A stretch of DNA of 64,000 nucleotides from positions 372,001-436,000 of the forward strand of contig NZ_JACFRN010000001.1 of assembly GCF_016100975.1 (NCBI RefSeq), written 5' to 3'. The translations under genes and the position numbers were made by a program. The notes under the pieces are model-generated. The model did no database searches. It was not told the origin of the DNA and was given only the letters and a program-made list of their open reading frames with translations. Below are positions 20,001 to 27,149 of this stretch, piece by piece; position 1 is the stretch's first letter, and each line of letters begins with the position of its first letter. This DNA comes from Lactobacillus sp. W8174 (GTDB lineage: Bacteria > Bacillota > Bacilli > Lactobacillales > Lactobacillaceae).

Positions 20001-20218
20001 TCAGTCATGGTTCTCGCAGTCTATTGGATAAAATTCGACAACATAAAATTGATATGGTGATTAATATTACTAACTTATCCGACTCAGCTAGCGACGATGC
20101 GACCAGAATACGCGATGAGGCTTTGAATCAGAACATACCTGTATTTTCAAGTATCGAAACCACTGAACTTATTTTGAGCGTTCTAGAATCGTTGGCCTTA
20201 ACTACACAGCCAATTTGA
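17042..20218 (+). CDS. carB: CarB-like protein with degenerate ATP-grasp sites
   Basis: 1058 residues, full length for the large subunit of carbamoyl-phosphate synthase. Both pre-ATP-grasp domains (IIGSGPTLVG at 12-21; VIGMLPSQVS at 563-572) and VNPNPATVSTD are recognisable. The ATP-grasp cores are altered. In the first, the metal ligands of the EVNPR motif become Ser304 and Lys306 (SIKPR), and the glycine-rich loop is absent. In the second, the motif becomes Gln833, Lys835 and Tyr837 (QIKPY). The C-terminal MGS-type allosteric domain is better kept (ATEGTANGLAEAG; MVINIT). Carbamoyl phosphate formation is unlikely. The frame is uninterrupted and no other pyr gene is present in the window. 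Confidence 0.88.
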   Translation: MPLENDLDKVLIIGSGPTLVGKVSETDLLVEDAIRALFEEDIQVVLVNPNPATVSTDKKPGLTVYLEPMTLEFLKRIIRMEEPNAIISAYGSTTGLKVTRELVQDGILQKMGVRLLTLNKQTLAMDNHQKLNNFLSENQIESNKYWNLTDFNAVDIQKQLSEKVQFPVMLIKENTSTNNTQIIFDNVSDLNEYLTKEGQSENFSFSNYHLSEDLSSWGEVIANIIRDSSGNVLFTNLADTLESVAINAGDSATVMPALTLNNDQVQKIRAIAKVIANKLKIVGILNIHFAVKHDGTKFSVKILSIKPRLTRSAIWSKRVGLYSLGYIVSKIAIGYRLDEITDPLSGLNAAVEPTLDKVAVRMPFWSLTQSGSNHYLLGTKMQASGEAIGLGTNFESAFLKGLASTVNLKMALNVFKTEKAKEKSEIASDLKHPDESHLIKLLAAISKGFDYHELQNIIHIHPVYFQKLAHIVAIGQKLAAGNLTDELLIEAKKRGFRNALISELSNTDANAIKKKLIKLHLKPAYQQIDGSAGTIKPLVKAYYSSYGVQDESQALTANKKVLVIGMLPSQVSVTSEFDYMISHAIDTLHNNNYATVLLSNNDESVAISYKRADKVYFEPITLESILHIAEKEDIKDVLVQFSGKEMNALCKKLIKNGLNILGSKNINPKDRIDQVLNKPLKNLGQNKLLTTVDKTEAKNFINEHGFPILIGGFNNMGVKQKSAVVYDLPALKKYLKENQLSKVSLSHFIEGNKYEITAISDGKNVTLPGIIEHLEQTGSHASDSIAVFKPQNLTKTGKKLLLEYATELIKRINMRGIFTLHFLIVDKKIFLLQIKPYAGHNIAFLSKALGKDITKCATEVLIGKNLPDLDCKNGLWHSNNFIFVKMPVFSYINYRSENSFDSKMKSSGSVMGRDTELAKALYKGYEASGLRIPNFGTIFISVRNEDKKKVTELAQRFYRLGFKIIATEGTANGLAEAGITTGIVSKISHGSRSLLDKIRQHKIDMVINITNLSDSASDDATRIRDEALNQNIPVFSSIETTELILSVLESLALTTQPI

Positions 20219-20238
20219 TTCCACAAGTAAAATTGAAA

Positions 20239-20267
20239 ACGAGGATGATTCTTCATCCTCGTTTTTT
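20239..20267. terminator. Bidirectional terminator between carB and rqcH
   Basis: AACGAGGATG pairs with CATCCTCGTT around ATTCTT, with T runs in both directions. It serves the convergent carB and rqcH genes. Confidence 0.88.
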
Positions 20268-21954
20268 AGTTTATTCTTTTACCTAATACTCGGTCTTTTT
20301 CAGGAGTTACCTCAATTGAATTTTGCCCAGTATAAATTACGAAACCAGGTTTTGCACCATTAGGCTTTTTTACTCTTTTATCTTGCACATAGTCAACCTG
20401 CACATGAGCCGAATTCTTGGCCTTAGAAAAATAGGCTGCAATCTCAGCAGTTTCTGAAATATCCTCTTCTGTTGCCTGATCTGATTGTAAAATAACGTGT
20501 GACCCCGGTATATTTTTAACATGAAACCAAATATCAGTTTTATTAGCCTTTTTTAAAGTGAGCCAATCATTTTGTAAGTTGTTTTTGCCGACTAAAACCG
20601 TTTTACCAGATGAAATGCGAAATTTATTGAGATTTTTTTCAGTAATTTTCTTTTTACGTCTAGGTTTTTGGGGCTTTTTAATATAGCCTTGATTCATCAA
20701 TTCTTCGTTAATTTGATCGATATCCTGTGGTTCCGCATTGTCGATTGCAGTTTGAATAGTGTCAAAATAATTTAAATTGTTTTGGGCTATTTTTATTTGT
20801 TCTTTAACATGTTTAATTGAATCACGTAGTTTTTTATACTTGGTGAAATATTTTTGACCATTGCGAGCAGGAGAGAGTGCAGCATCAAGCTTAATTTTTA
20901 GTGGTTGATTATTTTCATAATAATTGGGCAATTCAATTTCTGTCATTCCCGGTTTAACTTGAGCCAAATTTGCATTAAGAATTTCTCCCCGAATTCTATA
21001 TCCTTCAGAATTTTCAGCTTGATCCAATTGCTTTTGGAGCTTAACTATTTTTTTAGCTAATTTTTTATGCTCATTTTTTACTACACGTTCTATCTGGCTT
21101 GACTTTTGCCTTACCCAATCTTGGTTTGACTGGTATTGGTAAAAGTTGTCTAATGCGTGATTAATATCTGGATCAGAGCTTTCTTTAATCAAGTCGAGAT
21201 GGTAGGGCAAATAAGGAAAAATTTTACGCTTATTATTTGGTGATTTTAGAATAAAAGCACCTTTTTTATTAAACTGAGCCATAAAAGTTTTAAAAGATGA
21301 ATAGGAAAAATCGTCTTCCAAATAACCTGCAAGTTCTTGACGATCGTCCCGATCAAGGCCACCAATCTGACTGGCAAATTTTTTAGGATTAGAATTGATA
21401 GATCTTTGACTAAATTCTTTTTTTGTCATCTTAAAACCGTCAATACCAGATATAAGGGGAGGTAACTCATATTTAGCTTTGGGCAAGAGCAATCTCACTC
21501 TATTTTCATCAGGATTAATTCTTTTAAGCAAATCAATTATGCGTCCACTTTTTTGGTCATAGAGAATAACATTGCTATGTCTGCCCATTAACTCTAATGA
21601 TAAGACTAGTTGAACTTGATCTCCAAGTTCATTACGATTACTAAAACTAAAATTGACAATGCGGTCAACTCCCAATTGGTCAATTGATTGTAAAATTGAG
21701 CCTTCCAAATATTTGCGCAACACCATAACAAAAGTTGGTGCTTTATCAGGATTAGCAATTGTTTGCTCAGTAATATAGAAACGTGGATACTGCGCATTGG
21801 CAGATAATAACAATTGTATATTTTTTCGGTCTTTCCTAAAAGTTAATACTAGATCTTGTTCAAATGGTTGATAAATCTTGGAAAGCCTGCTATTCACGAT
21901 TTTCGGTTTAACATCATTTAACAGGCTATGTATGAACAAACCATCAAAAGCCAT
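20266..21954 (-). CDS. rqcH: RqcH / FbpA family ribosome quality-control protein (NFACT)
   Basis: 562 residues. The N-terminal NFACT-N domain starts MAFDGLFIHSLLNDV and is followed by a long coiled coil (about 275-425). The C-terminal NFACT-R domain includes TDIWFHVKNIPGSHVIL. In Bacillus the homologue binds stalled 50S-peptidyl-tRNA complexes and recruits tRNA-Ala to add alanine tails that mark chains for degradation. Older annotations call it fibronectin-binding protein FbpA. It stands alone against the direction of its neighbours, with its own promoter: on the - strand TGGTATAAT (extended -10) lies 25-33 bases upstream. Confidence 0.93.
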   Translation of the reverse strand: MAFDGLFIHSLLNDVKPKIVNSRLSKIYQPFEQDLVLTFRKDRKNIQLLLSANAQYPRFYITEQTIANPDKAPTFVMVLRKYLEGSILQSIDQLGVDRIVNFSFSNRNELGDQVQLVLSLELMGRHSNVILYDQKSGRIIDLLKRINPDENRVRLLLPKAKYELPPLISGIDGFKMTKKEFSQRSINSNPKKFASQIGGLDRDDRQELAGYLEDDFSYSSFKTFMAQFNKKGAFILKSPNNKRKIFPYLPYHLDLIKESSDPDINHALDNFYQYQSNQDWVRQKSSQIERVVKNEHKKLAKKIVKLQKQLDQAENSEGYRIRGEILNANLAQVKPGMTEIELPNYYENNQPLKIKLDAALSPARNGQKYFTKYKKLRDSIKHVKEQIKIAQNNLNYFDTIQTAIDNAEPQDIDQINEELMNQGYIKKPQKPRRKKKITEKNLNKFRISSGKTVLVGKNNLQNDWLTLKKANKTDIWFHVKNIPGSHVILQSDQATEEDISETAEIAAYFSKAKNSAHVQVDYVQDKRVKKPNGAKPGFVIYTGQNSIEVTPEKDRVLGKRIN

Positions 21955-21979
21955 ATTATCACCTCAAAACACGTTTTCT

Positions 21980-21985
21980 ATTATA
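21980..21985 (-). promoter_or_regulatory. -10 box of the rqcH promoter
   Basis: On the - strand this reads TATAAT preceded by TGG, an extended -10. GAGGTGATA, the ribosome site, follows before the ATG at 21954. Confidence 0.6.
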
Positions 21986-22093
21986 CCAAGTATTCAGCAA
22001 TAAGTACCCGTTTAAAATATAAATTATCAAAAAACTTAAAAAAGAGTACTACCATTTATATAGTAATAATTTTTGCAATAATTAAAGAAATCG

Positions 22094-22121
22094 TTGCAAA
22101 AAACTGATATACTGGTAATAT
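22094..22121 (+). promoter_or_regulatory. Promoter upstream of the MarR-type gene
   Basis: TTGCAA (22094-22099) and TAATAT (22116-22121) are separated by 16 bases, with TGG before the -10 (extended form). It is the only good sigma-A type promoter before the regulator. Confidence 0.6.
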
Positions 22122-22146
22122 AGATTTAAAGTTATTAATGCAAATG

Positions 22147-22247
22147 TTTATAAGCTAAAAGTAATAGTAGCAGTCAAATGTGAATGTTTCACAACTTTGC
22201 TTGGCATTTTTTATGTTCTTAATGTCACTTAAATTTTAGTTTATAAA
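22147..22247 (+). promoter_or_regulatory. Nested inverted repeats in the marR leader
   Basis: TTTATAAGCTAAAA (22147-22160) is complementary to TTTTAGTTTATAAA (22234-22247) apart from one G-T pair. TGTGAA and TTCACA (22179-22193) form an inner hairpin with a three-base loop. It could be a leader RNA structure or, since MarR proteins bind palindromes, an autoregulatory operator. The pairing is seen; the role is inferred. Confidence 0.45.
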
Positions 22248-22286
22248 ATATTTTTATGATTTTGTTTAATCAGAAAAGGTAGTTAA

Positions 22287-22700
22287 ATGGATGTTTTATC
22301 TTTTAGCACAATTGCTGGAATTATTAAAAACGAAATAAACAAAAAGTGTGGGTTAAACCTTTCGCAAACTAGAATTTTGCTTTATTTTTACCATAATGGC
22401 AATACAGCTTTAAAAATGGGAGATTTAGCTGAAAAATTAAAAATATCGCTTTCAACATTAAGCAGACAGTTGCAGCAGAAGAAAACAATGAGCTTTGTAA
22501 CAATTAAAAGGTCAGAAAGTGACTCAAGTAAAACAGTTTTGTTAAATGATCAGGGATTGGAGAAAATTTCTGAATTGCGAAACGTTTTAAAAGAAATAGA
22601 AGAATCACTTTTACATGGTCTTACAGAGCAAGAAATAAAAGCATTTGACCAAATATTTACTAAATTAGTGCAGAAAACAGAACAAACAAGTTCTCTATAG
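22287..22700 (+). CDS. MarR-family transcriptional regulator
   Basis: 137 residues with the winged helix-turn-helix of MarR proteins: LAEKLKISLSTLSRQLQQK is the recognition region (about 48-66), followed by a wing with IKRSESDSSKT. Helical ends would give the dimer interface. The ligand is unknown. No transporter or enzyme is divergent from it; the next gene on the same strand is a DegV protein with its own promoter, so the regulon cannot be guessed. AAAGGT precedes the ATG. Confidence 0.85.
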   Translation: MDVLSFSTIAGIIKNEINKKCGLNLSQTRILLYFYHNGNTALKMGDLAEKLKISLSTLSRQLQQKKTMSFVTIKRSESDSSKTVLLNDQGLEKISELRNVLKEIEESLLHGLTEQEIKAFDQIFTKLVQKTEQTSSL

Positions 22701-22727
22701 TTGATAGTCGAAACACTTATTTTTTTA

Positions 22728-22736
22728 TGCTATAAT
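22728..22736 (+). promoter_or_regulatory. Extended -10 promoter before degV
   Basis: TGCTATAAT lies 39 bases before the DegV ATG, with a GCGAAAGG ribosome site between. No clear -35 at normal spacing. Confidence 0.6.
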
Positions 22737-22775
22737 TCTTGTATGTTGTACAGACAAAAGCGAAAGGTAAATTAG

Positions 22776-23654
22776 ATGAAGATTGCTTTAGTTACTGATA
22801 GTACCAGCGCCATAACAAAACAAGAGGCTGAAAAAAATAACATTATTGTTGTTTCAATTCCGATTATTATAGGTAAAAAAGAATATTTGGAAAATGTTGA
22901 TATAACCTCTGATCAGCTTTTTAAAATGCAGAGGGAAGGAGCAGATTTTCCTAAAACTTCTCAGCCAAGTACTGGTGATTTAATTCGTCTTTTTGATCGC
23001 CTGAATGAAGAAGGCTATGAGGCAATTATTGCTATTACACTTTCCAGCGGGATATCGGGTTTTTATCAAACATTATGTAATTTTGCAGAAAATCACCCAA
23101 AATATAATTTACATGCGATTGATTCTAGAATGACTGTTCGTTTACAAGGAAATTTGGTTTTGGCAGCAGCCAAAATGATAAAAAATGGTCTAGATTTGGA
23201 TACCATTTTAACTCGACTTGAAAAAATTCGTTCTACTATTGATGAAATATTTGTAGTTAATGATTTAAAAAATTTAAGTCGCGGGGGACGTTTAAGCAAT
23301 GCTGGTGCTTTTATTGGTTCAATGTTAAACATTAAGCCATTGCTTACTTTTAAAGACGGCAATATAGTAGCTTTTGATAAGATCCGTTCTATGAAACGTG
23401 CGTTTATCAAAATTAAGAAATTAACTGTAAAGAAAATAGATCAGTTGCCTTATAAAGATAAAATCAAACTTTTTATTATAGATTCCAACGATAGTAGTCA
23501 GGTAGATGAGGCTAAAGTGTTTCTAAGAGAAAAGTTTCCGGAGCAAAATATTTCTGTTACCAAATTTAGTCCTGTTATTGCTACACATTTGGGAGAAAAG
23601 TCTTTTGCAATTGGTTGGATGATTGATATAGATAAAATTGATTTAACAAAATAA
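22776..23654 (+). CDS. DegV family fatty-acid-binding protein (first copy)
   Basis: 292 residues. The N-terminal motif TDSTSAITKQEAE, the TSQPSTGD loop (about 59-66), LSSGISGFYQT and NDLKNLSRGGRL are DegV signatures. DegV/FakB proteins bind a free fatty acid and present it to the kinase FakA for phosphorylation and use in phospholipid synthesis; which lipid this copy prefers cannot be read from sequence. A second DegV gene lies at 44777-45637. A terminator follows. Confidence 0.9.
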   Translation: MKIALVTDSTSAITKQEAEKNNIIVVSIPIIIGKKEYLENVDITSDQLFKMQREGADFPKTSQPSTGDLIRLFDRLNEEGYEAIIAITLSSGISGFYQTLCNFAENHPKYNLHAIDSRMTVRLQGNLVLAAAKMIKNGLDLDTILTRLEKIRSTIDEIFVVNDLKNLSRGGRLSNAGAFIGSMLNIKPLLTFKDGNIVAFDKIRSMKRAFIKIKKLTVKKIDQLPYKDKIKLFIIDSNDSSQVDEAKVFLREKFPEQNISVTKFSPVIATHLGEKSFAIGWMIDIDKIDLTK

Positions 23655-23683
23655 AAGCAACCCCTTGTAAGGTTGCTTTTTTT
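23652..23683 (+). terminator. Terminator after degV
   Basis: AAAAGCAACC pairs with GGTTGCTTTT around CCTTGTAA and runs into seven T. Confidence 0.88.
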
Positions 23684-23706
23684 GACTCAAGAATGTGAGA
23701 ATATAT

Positions 23707-24342
23707 ATGAAACAAATGGATCAAATAACAGAATGGGCAGTAGAATTGCAGAGCATTGCTCAAGACGGCATACAATATGGTCACGATCGCTTTGATAGGG
23801 AACGCTACGAACAGGTAAGAAAGATCGCTACTGAAATGATGGCAGCCAAAACTGGATTATCAATAAATGTTGTTAAAGGCTTGTTCAGTAGTGATGATGG
23901 TTACCAGACACCTAAAGTTTCTACTAGAGCAGCAATTTTTAATAAACAAAAAATCTTACTGGTTAAAGAGACTACAGATAATTTATGGTCAATGCCTGGT
24001 GGTTGGTGTGAACCTAATATAACCGTTAAAGAAAATTGTATAAAAGAAGCCGCAGAGGAGTCCGGGCATAAAATTGAAGTTGAGCGAATTATTGCAGTAA
24101 CCAACCATTCAACTAACGTTTATGATAAAGAGCGAATTGAAAGAGCTATTAATGTTTGTAATGTCATTTTTTTGTGTAAAGACCTGGGTGGTAAATTTTC
24201 CCAAAATACAGAAACTGACAAGTGTTCATTTTTCGAATTCGATAATTTACCACCTTTGTCATTGCCACGAAATTCTTTAGCAGAAATAAAAATGTGTTTT
24301 GAAGGGAATCAAAATCCTAATTGGCAAACAAAATTCGACTAA
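23707..24342 (+). CDS. NUDIX hydrolase with N-terminal helical domain
   Basis: About 211 residues from ATG 23707; a GTG four codons earlier is also in frame. An N-terminal helical part (about 1-65; VELQSIAQDGIQYG) typical of Nudix_N_2 proteins precedes the NUDIX box GGWCEPNITVKENCIKEAAE, then ESGH, with Lys in place of the usual Arg. Such proteins hydrolyse nucleoside diphosphates linked to another moiety, such as ADP-ribose; the substrate here is unknown. It converges on the xerS-like gene with only 13 bases between stops. Confidence 0.85.
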   Translation: MKQMDQITEWAVELQSIAQDGIQYGHDRFDRERYEQVRKIATEMMAAKTGLSINVVKGLFSSDDGYQTPKVSTRAAIFNKQKILLVKETTDNLWSMPGGWCEPNITVKENCIKEAAEESGHKIEVERIIAVTNHSTNVYDKERIERAINVCNVIFLCKDLGGKFSQNTETDKCSFFEFDNLPPLSLPRNSLAEIKMCFEGNQNPNWQTKFD

Positions 24343-24355
24343 AACAGACTCTGTA

Positions 24356-25444
24356 CTATGCTTGGTTGTGATCACTATTCTTTTTATCGGCCTCTGAAAT
24401 TTCATTCAATGCAGCACGTTGCTTTTTTTGATCAACGTGAGTATATAAATCGGTTGCTGAAGTTCCTTTTTGGCCCAGTTGCTGAGCTACCAGCACTTGG
24501 TCTTTGGTTACGCCATACAGTTCAGAAGCCACTGTATGGCGCAATTTATGGGGAGTGAGCGGGTGACCAAAAGCTGCTGAATATTTGTTGACCATTTTCT
24601 CAATAGCGCTTGTGGTGATCCGACGTGTTTTGTTATGCCAGCGAGTCAGAAAAAAAGCTGAATCTTTTTTTACCGCCAAATAGCGTTGTTTTCTGATCTT
24701 TTTATAGTCCTTGATGTAACCCAAAGTCCATTCAGCAATTGGTACGCTGTCTCGTTGGCCACCTTTACGGGTTACGTCCAATGTAGCCTTTTTAAAATTA
24801 ATGTCAGACAAGTCAATTCCTGCACATTCAGAAACTCTGATTCCAGTTCCCAGAATTAAAGCAATGACTGCCATGTCGCGTTCTTTATTTGCTTTAAATC
24901 CCGGTAAAGCATGTTTATTGCATTTAAATTCATAATTATTTGCAATAAAATCCAAAAATTGGTATTTTAATTTTCCTGTGTACATGTGTGATTCAAGAAC
25001 ATGGGCCCGATAATTTAAAGTTTTTGTATTATTAAGAGAATCAATTTTGAGCATAACATTGCGCTCAAAGTATGGTTTGCCATTAATATTATCAGCAGTA
25101 ATAGTTAAAAACTTAAAAAGAGACCTCAGGGCATTAATAGACCGATTGATTGTAGTAGGCGAATTCAAGTTGCCTTGCTTATTCTTAGTATGACCTAAAT
25201 AATTAATATAAAGCATGATGTCGTTGCGTTGCAGGTGAGCTAAAGTTTGGGTTTCAATGCTTTTGTTATTTTCAGCTTTTGAAATACCTTCATGACGGAG
25301 CCAATCAAAAAATCTTCTGATTTCTGTCAGATACTGATAGGAGGTAGCTAAAGAGTGACTAGTACCAAAATTGTATTCTTTAACAAAATCTGGCATTTTG
25401 CTTAATTCTTCGTCAATTAGATCTAAATACTTTTTTGTTTCCAC
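24356..25444 (-). CDS. xerS: XerS-type tyrosine recombinase (chromosome dimer resolution)
   Basis: 362 residues from a GTG start with AGGAGA ten bases upstream. Length and internal motifs (GKPYFERNVM, NKERDMAVIAL, DVTRKGGQRDSV) match streptococcal/lactococcal XerS, not phage integrases or XerC/XerD. Catalytic residues are Arg203 (GIRVSE), Lys227, His299 and Arg302 (HKLRH) and Tyr334 (LYTHV). The His/Trp position of LGH is Gln325 (QQLGQKGT), which is unusual. In streptococci XerS acts alone on difSL next to its gene; here a difSL-like palindrome lies 266 bases upstream of the start. xerC and xerD are also present in the window. Confidence 0.88.
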   Translation of the reverse strand: METKKYLDLIDEELSKMPDFVKEYNFGTSHSLATSYQYLTEIRRFFDWLRHEGISKAENNKSIETQTLAHLQRNDIMLYINYLGHTKNKQGNLNSPTTINRSINALRSLFKFLTITADNINGKPYFERNVMLKIDSLNNTKTLNYRAHVLESHMYTGKLKYQFLDFIANNYEFKCNKHALPGFKANKERDMAVIALILGTGIRVSECAGIDLSDINFKKATLDVTRKGGQRDSVPIAEWTLGYIKDYKKIRKQRYLAVKKDSAFFLTRWHNKTRRITTSAIEKMVNKYSAAFGHPLTPHKLRHTVASELYGVTKDQVLVAQQLGQKGTSATDLYTHVDQKKQRAALNEISEADKKNSDHNQA

Positions 25445-25486
25445 GTAATAAATTTCTCCTAGCTTAATTTAATAAGTTACATGCTT

Positions 25487-25492
25487 TATTAT
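25487..25492 (-). promoter_or_regulatory. -10 box of the xerS promoter
   Basis: On the - strand this reads TATAAT, about 43 bases before the GTG start. The -35 is not recognisable. Confidence 0.5.
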
Positions 25493-25709
25493 AAAACAAA
25501 ACTAGAATGTATGTTTGAGTCGCATATACTTATTATGGAATGGAGAAGGGGGAAGCAAAAAACGGCTTTGTTATTTTTTAGGATAAATCTTTTAAAAAGT
25601 TTTAAATAGAAATTTCGGCTTTAATTTAAACTTATCAAAAAATTACATCCAGTTTTGCAAAAATCAATCAATGAATAAAAATATTTGAACTCGTTGATAA
25701 TTTTAATAT

Positions 25710-25739
25710 CTTTCATTAAAATTATAGTTTTAATGAAAG
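25710..25739. other. difSL-like recombination site (12-6-12 palindrome) upstream of xerS
   Basis: Left arm CTTTCATTAAAA and right arm TTTTAATGAAAG are perfect inverted repeats around the spacer TTATAG. The architecture (two recombinase arms and a six-base crossover region) is that of a Xer site. From memory, lactococcal difSL has arms CTTTCCGAAAAA and TTTTCTTGAAAA around CTATAA; the complement of this site matches 24 of 30 positions, including the whole spacer. Its place just upstream of xerS is also as in streptococci. Function is inferred. Confidence 0.7.
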
Positions 25740-26044
25740 CAACTGAAAAAACTTCATAGCTGACCGTATTCAAAACCTAAACCAAATTATTCGATCAAAC
25801 TTTAAATTCTCAAATTAAAACAATGTTGCTCAAATTGCTTATAGCTGCTTTTGATACAAAATCTACCAATGTTATCACTTTTAAAGTACTAATATTGGCT
25901 GATTCAAACTACTTGTTAATAAAAAATATTAACTAAACGAAAATTAGCTCTAATAATAATTCCTGGGAGACTCACAGGCAGCTAAATGATCAATTATACA
26001 CTCATTCAGTTTTTAACGAACTCTCAGATGACTTGTGTCAATCT

Positions 26045-26088
26045 AAAGAATTAGAAATTCATTTAAACAAAAGAATTTCTAATTCTTT
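26045..26088. terminator. Perfect 16-bp hairpin with T tract beside dif
   Basis: AAAGAATTAGAAATTC pairs without mismatch with GAATTTCTAATTCTTT around a 12-base loop, followed by two more T. It has terminator form on either strand but low GC content and no gene to terminate. It ends 28 bases before dif. Confidence 0.45.
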
Positions 26089-26116
26089 TTTACACGCTCT
26101 CCGTAATTTCTATTTT

Positions 26117-26149
<33 letters not shown>

Positions 26150-26541
26150 CTTACTAAGCTGCAACTACCTCTTATCAAAATTTCTTACTTTATCAGCTCC
26201 ATTTAGATAGCTAAATCAATAATTTATAAGTACGATTTTTTATTTTGAATTTCTTCAAAAGTTTATTACGACAAACAAAAGTTGCCATTATTCCAAAAAC
26301 TATAATTTTATTTTGTATAATGTAAAATGATTTTTATTACTTATAACTTTTTAAAATTAATATGATTAGCCAGCCCTTTTCTTATCCAGATTAATTGATT
26401 TATTTAAAAATAATACTTTATAAGTGTAAAAATATAAATAAAAGCGCTTTCTAACATTGATAAATATATAAAACAATTGAAGTTTAATTTTTTTACATAA
26501 ACACTTTTCTACTTGCCTATCCAGCAAGCGAATACACGCTT

Positions 26542-26550
26542 TGATATAAT
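26542..26550 (+). promoter_or_regulatory. Orphan extended -10 element in the terminus region
   Basis: TGATATAAT is a consensus extended -10, 240 bases before the XRE regulator start. It could drive a long leader for that gene or a small RNA; no product is visible between. Confidence 0.35.
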
Positions 26551-26789
26551 ATTTGCCACTCTTTCCTTTTTCACTTTAAGTTTAATTATTTGGAGCTTTT
26601 TTATTTTATTTTTCCAAAAAATAGCTTACAATACTATGTGGGGTATAGTTTAAAACATTTAGTTTGAGTATAATTTTGCCAAAAGCAAGTGTTTTATTCA
26701 TTATTATTTTTGTTTTACTGTTTATTTCTATAATTAATCTGTTATTATAGAATATGGAATTATTTTTTTGAAAGGGTTGAATTTATTCC

Positions 26790-27149
26790 ATGAGTATAAA
26801 TTTAGGAAAAGAAATATGTCGCAGGCGGCGTGAACAAAAGTTGACCCAGGAAGATCTTGCTGAATTAAGTGATCTATCAGTTAACTTTATTTCTCGCCTT
26901 GAACGTACAAAAAATCAAAATATTAGTATTCAAAAGCTTGACTCAATTGCCAGAGCTTTAAATACAACTACGCCAGATATTATCATGAATGCTTACCGCT
27001 TTAAGGAAGTTAAGGTGGAAAATCACCAAGATAATACTCCTGTATTTATTAAGAAGGTTCTTAATGAACTTAGAAAAATGTCACCTGATAAGGCTGAAAG
27101 AGTATGTAAATCATTCATTATTTTGGCTAAGGAAATTAACAAAGATTAG
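26790..27149 (+). CDS. XRE-family helix-turn-helix regulator
   Basis: 119 residues. An N-terminal lambda-repressor-like helix-turn-helix (about 6-62) includes LTQEDLAELSDLSVNFISRL, where the recognition helix begins at SVNFISRLE. The C-terminal half is helical with no recognised domain. It stands alone on the + strand beside the terminus, with GAAAGGG as a rather distant ribosome site. Targets are unknown; no toxin partner or phage gene adjoins it. Confidence 0.85.
   Translation: MSINLGKEICRRRREQKLTQEDLAELSDLSVNFISRLERTKNQNISIQKLDSIARALNTTTPDIIMNAYRFKEVKVENHQDNTPVFIKKVLNELRKMSPDKAERVCKSFIILAKEINKD

Larger units (their letters stand above)
21955..22286. other. 332-base intergenic region with divergent promoters and a structured marR leader
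   Basis: No gene is visible. The left part holds the rqcH promoter. A promoter toward the MarR gene lies at 22094-22121, giving a leader of about 160 bases. Within that leader 22147-22160 can pair with 22234-22247 (14 bp, one G-T), and a smaller TGTGAA/TTCACA hairpin (22179-22193) lies inside the loop. Confidence 0.6.

Noticed and set aside
24356-25444. Phage or genomic-island integrase
   Set aside because: The internal motifs and length match XerS, there is no tRNA or att duplication beside it, and no phage genes surround it.
25543-25550. GAGAAGGG as a functional translocase-orienting sequence
   Set aside because: A single octamer pointing at dif is suggestive, but without a count over both replichores it may be chance; noted only within the terminus feature.
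25740-26044. Degraded gene in the terminus region
   Set aside because: Translation in the frames I tried gives only short pieces with frequent stops and no resemblance to a known protein.
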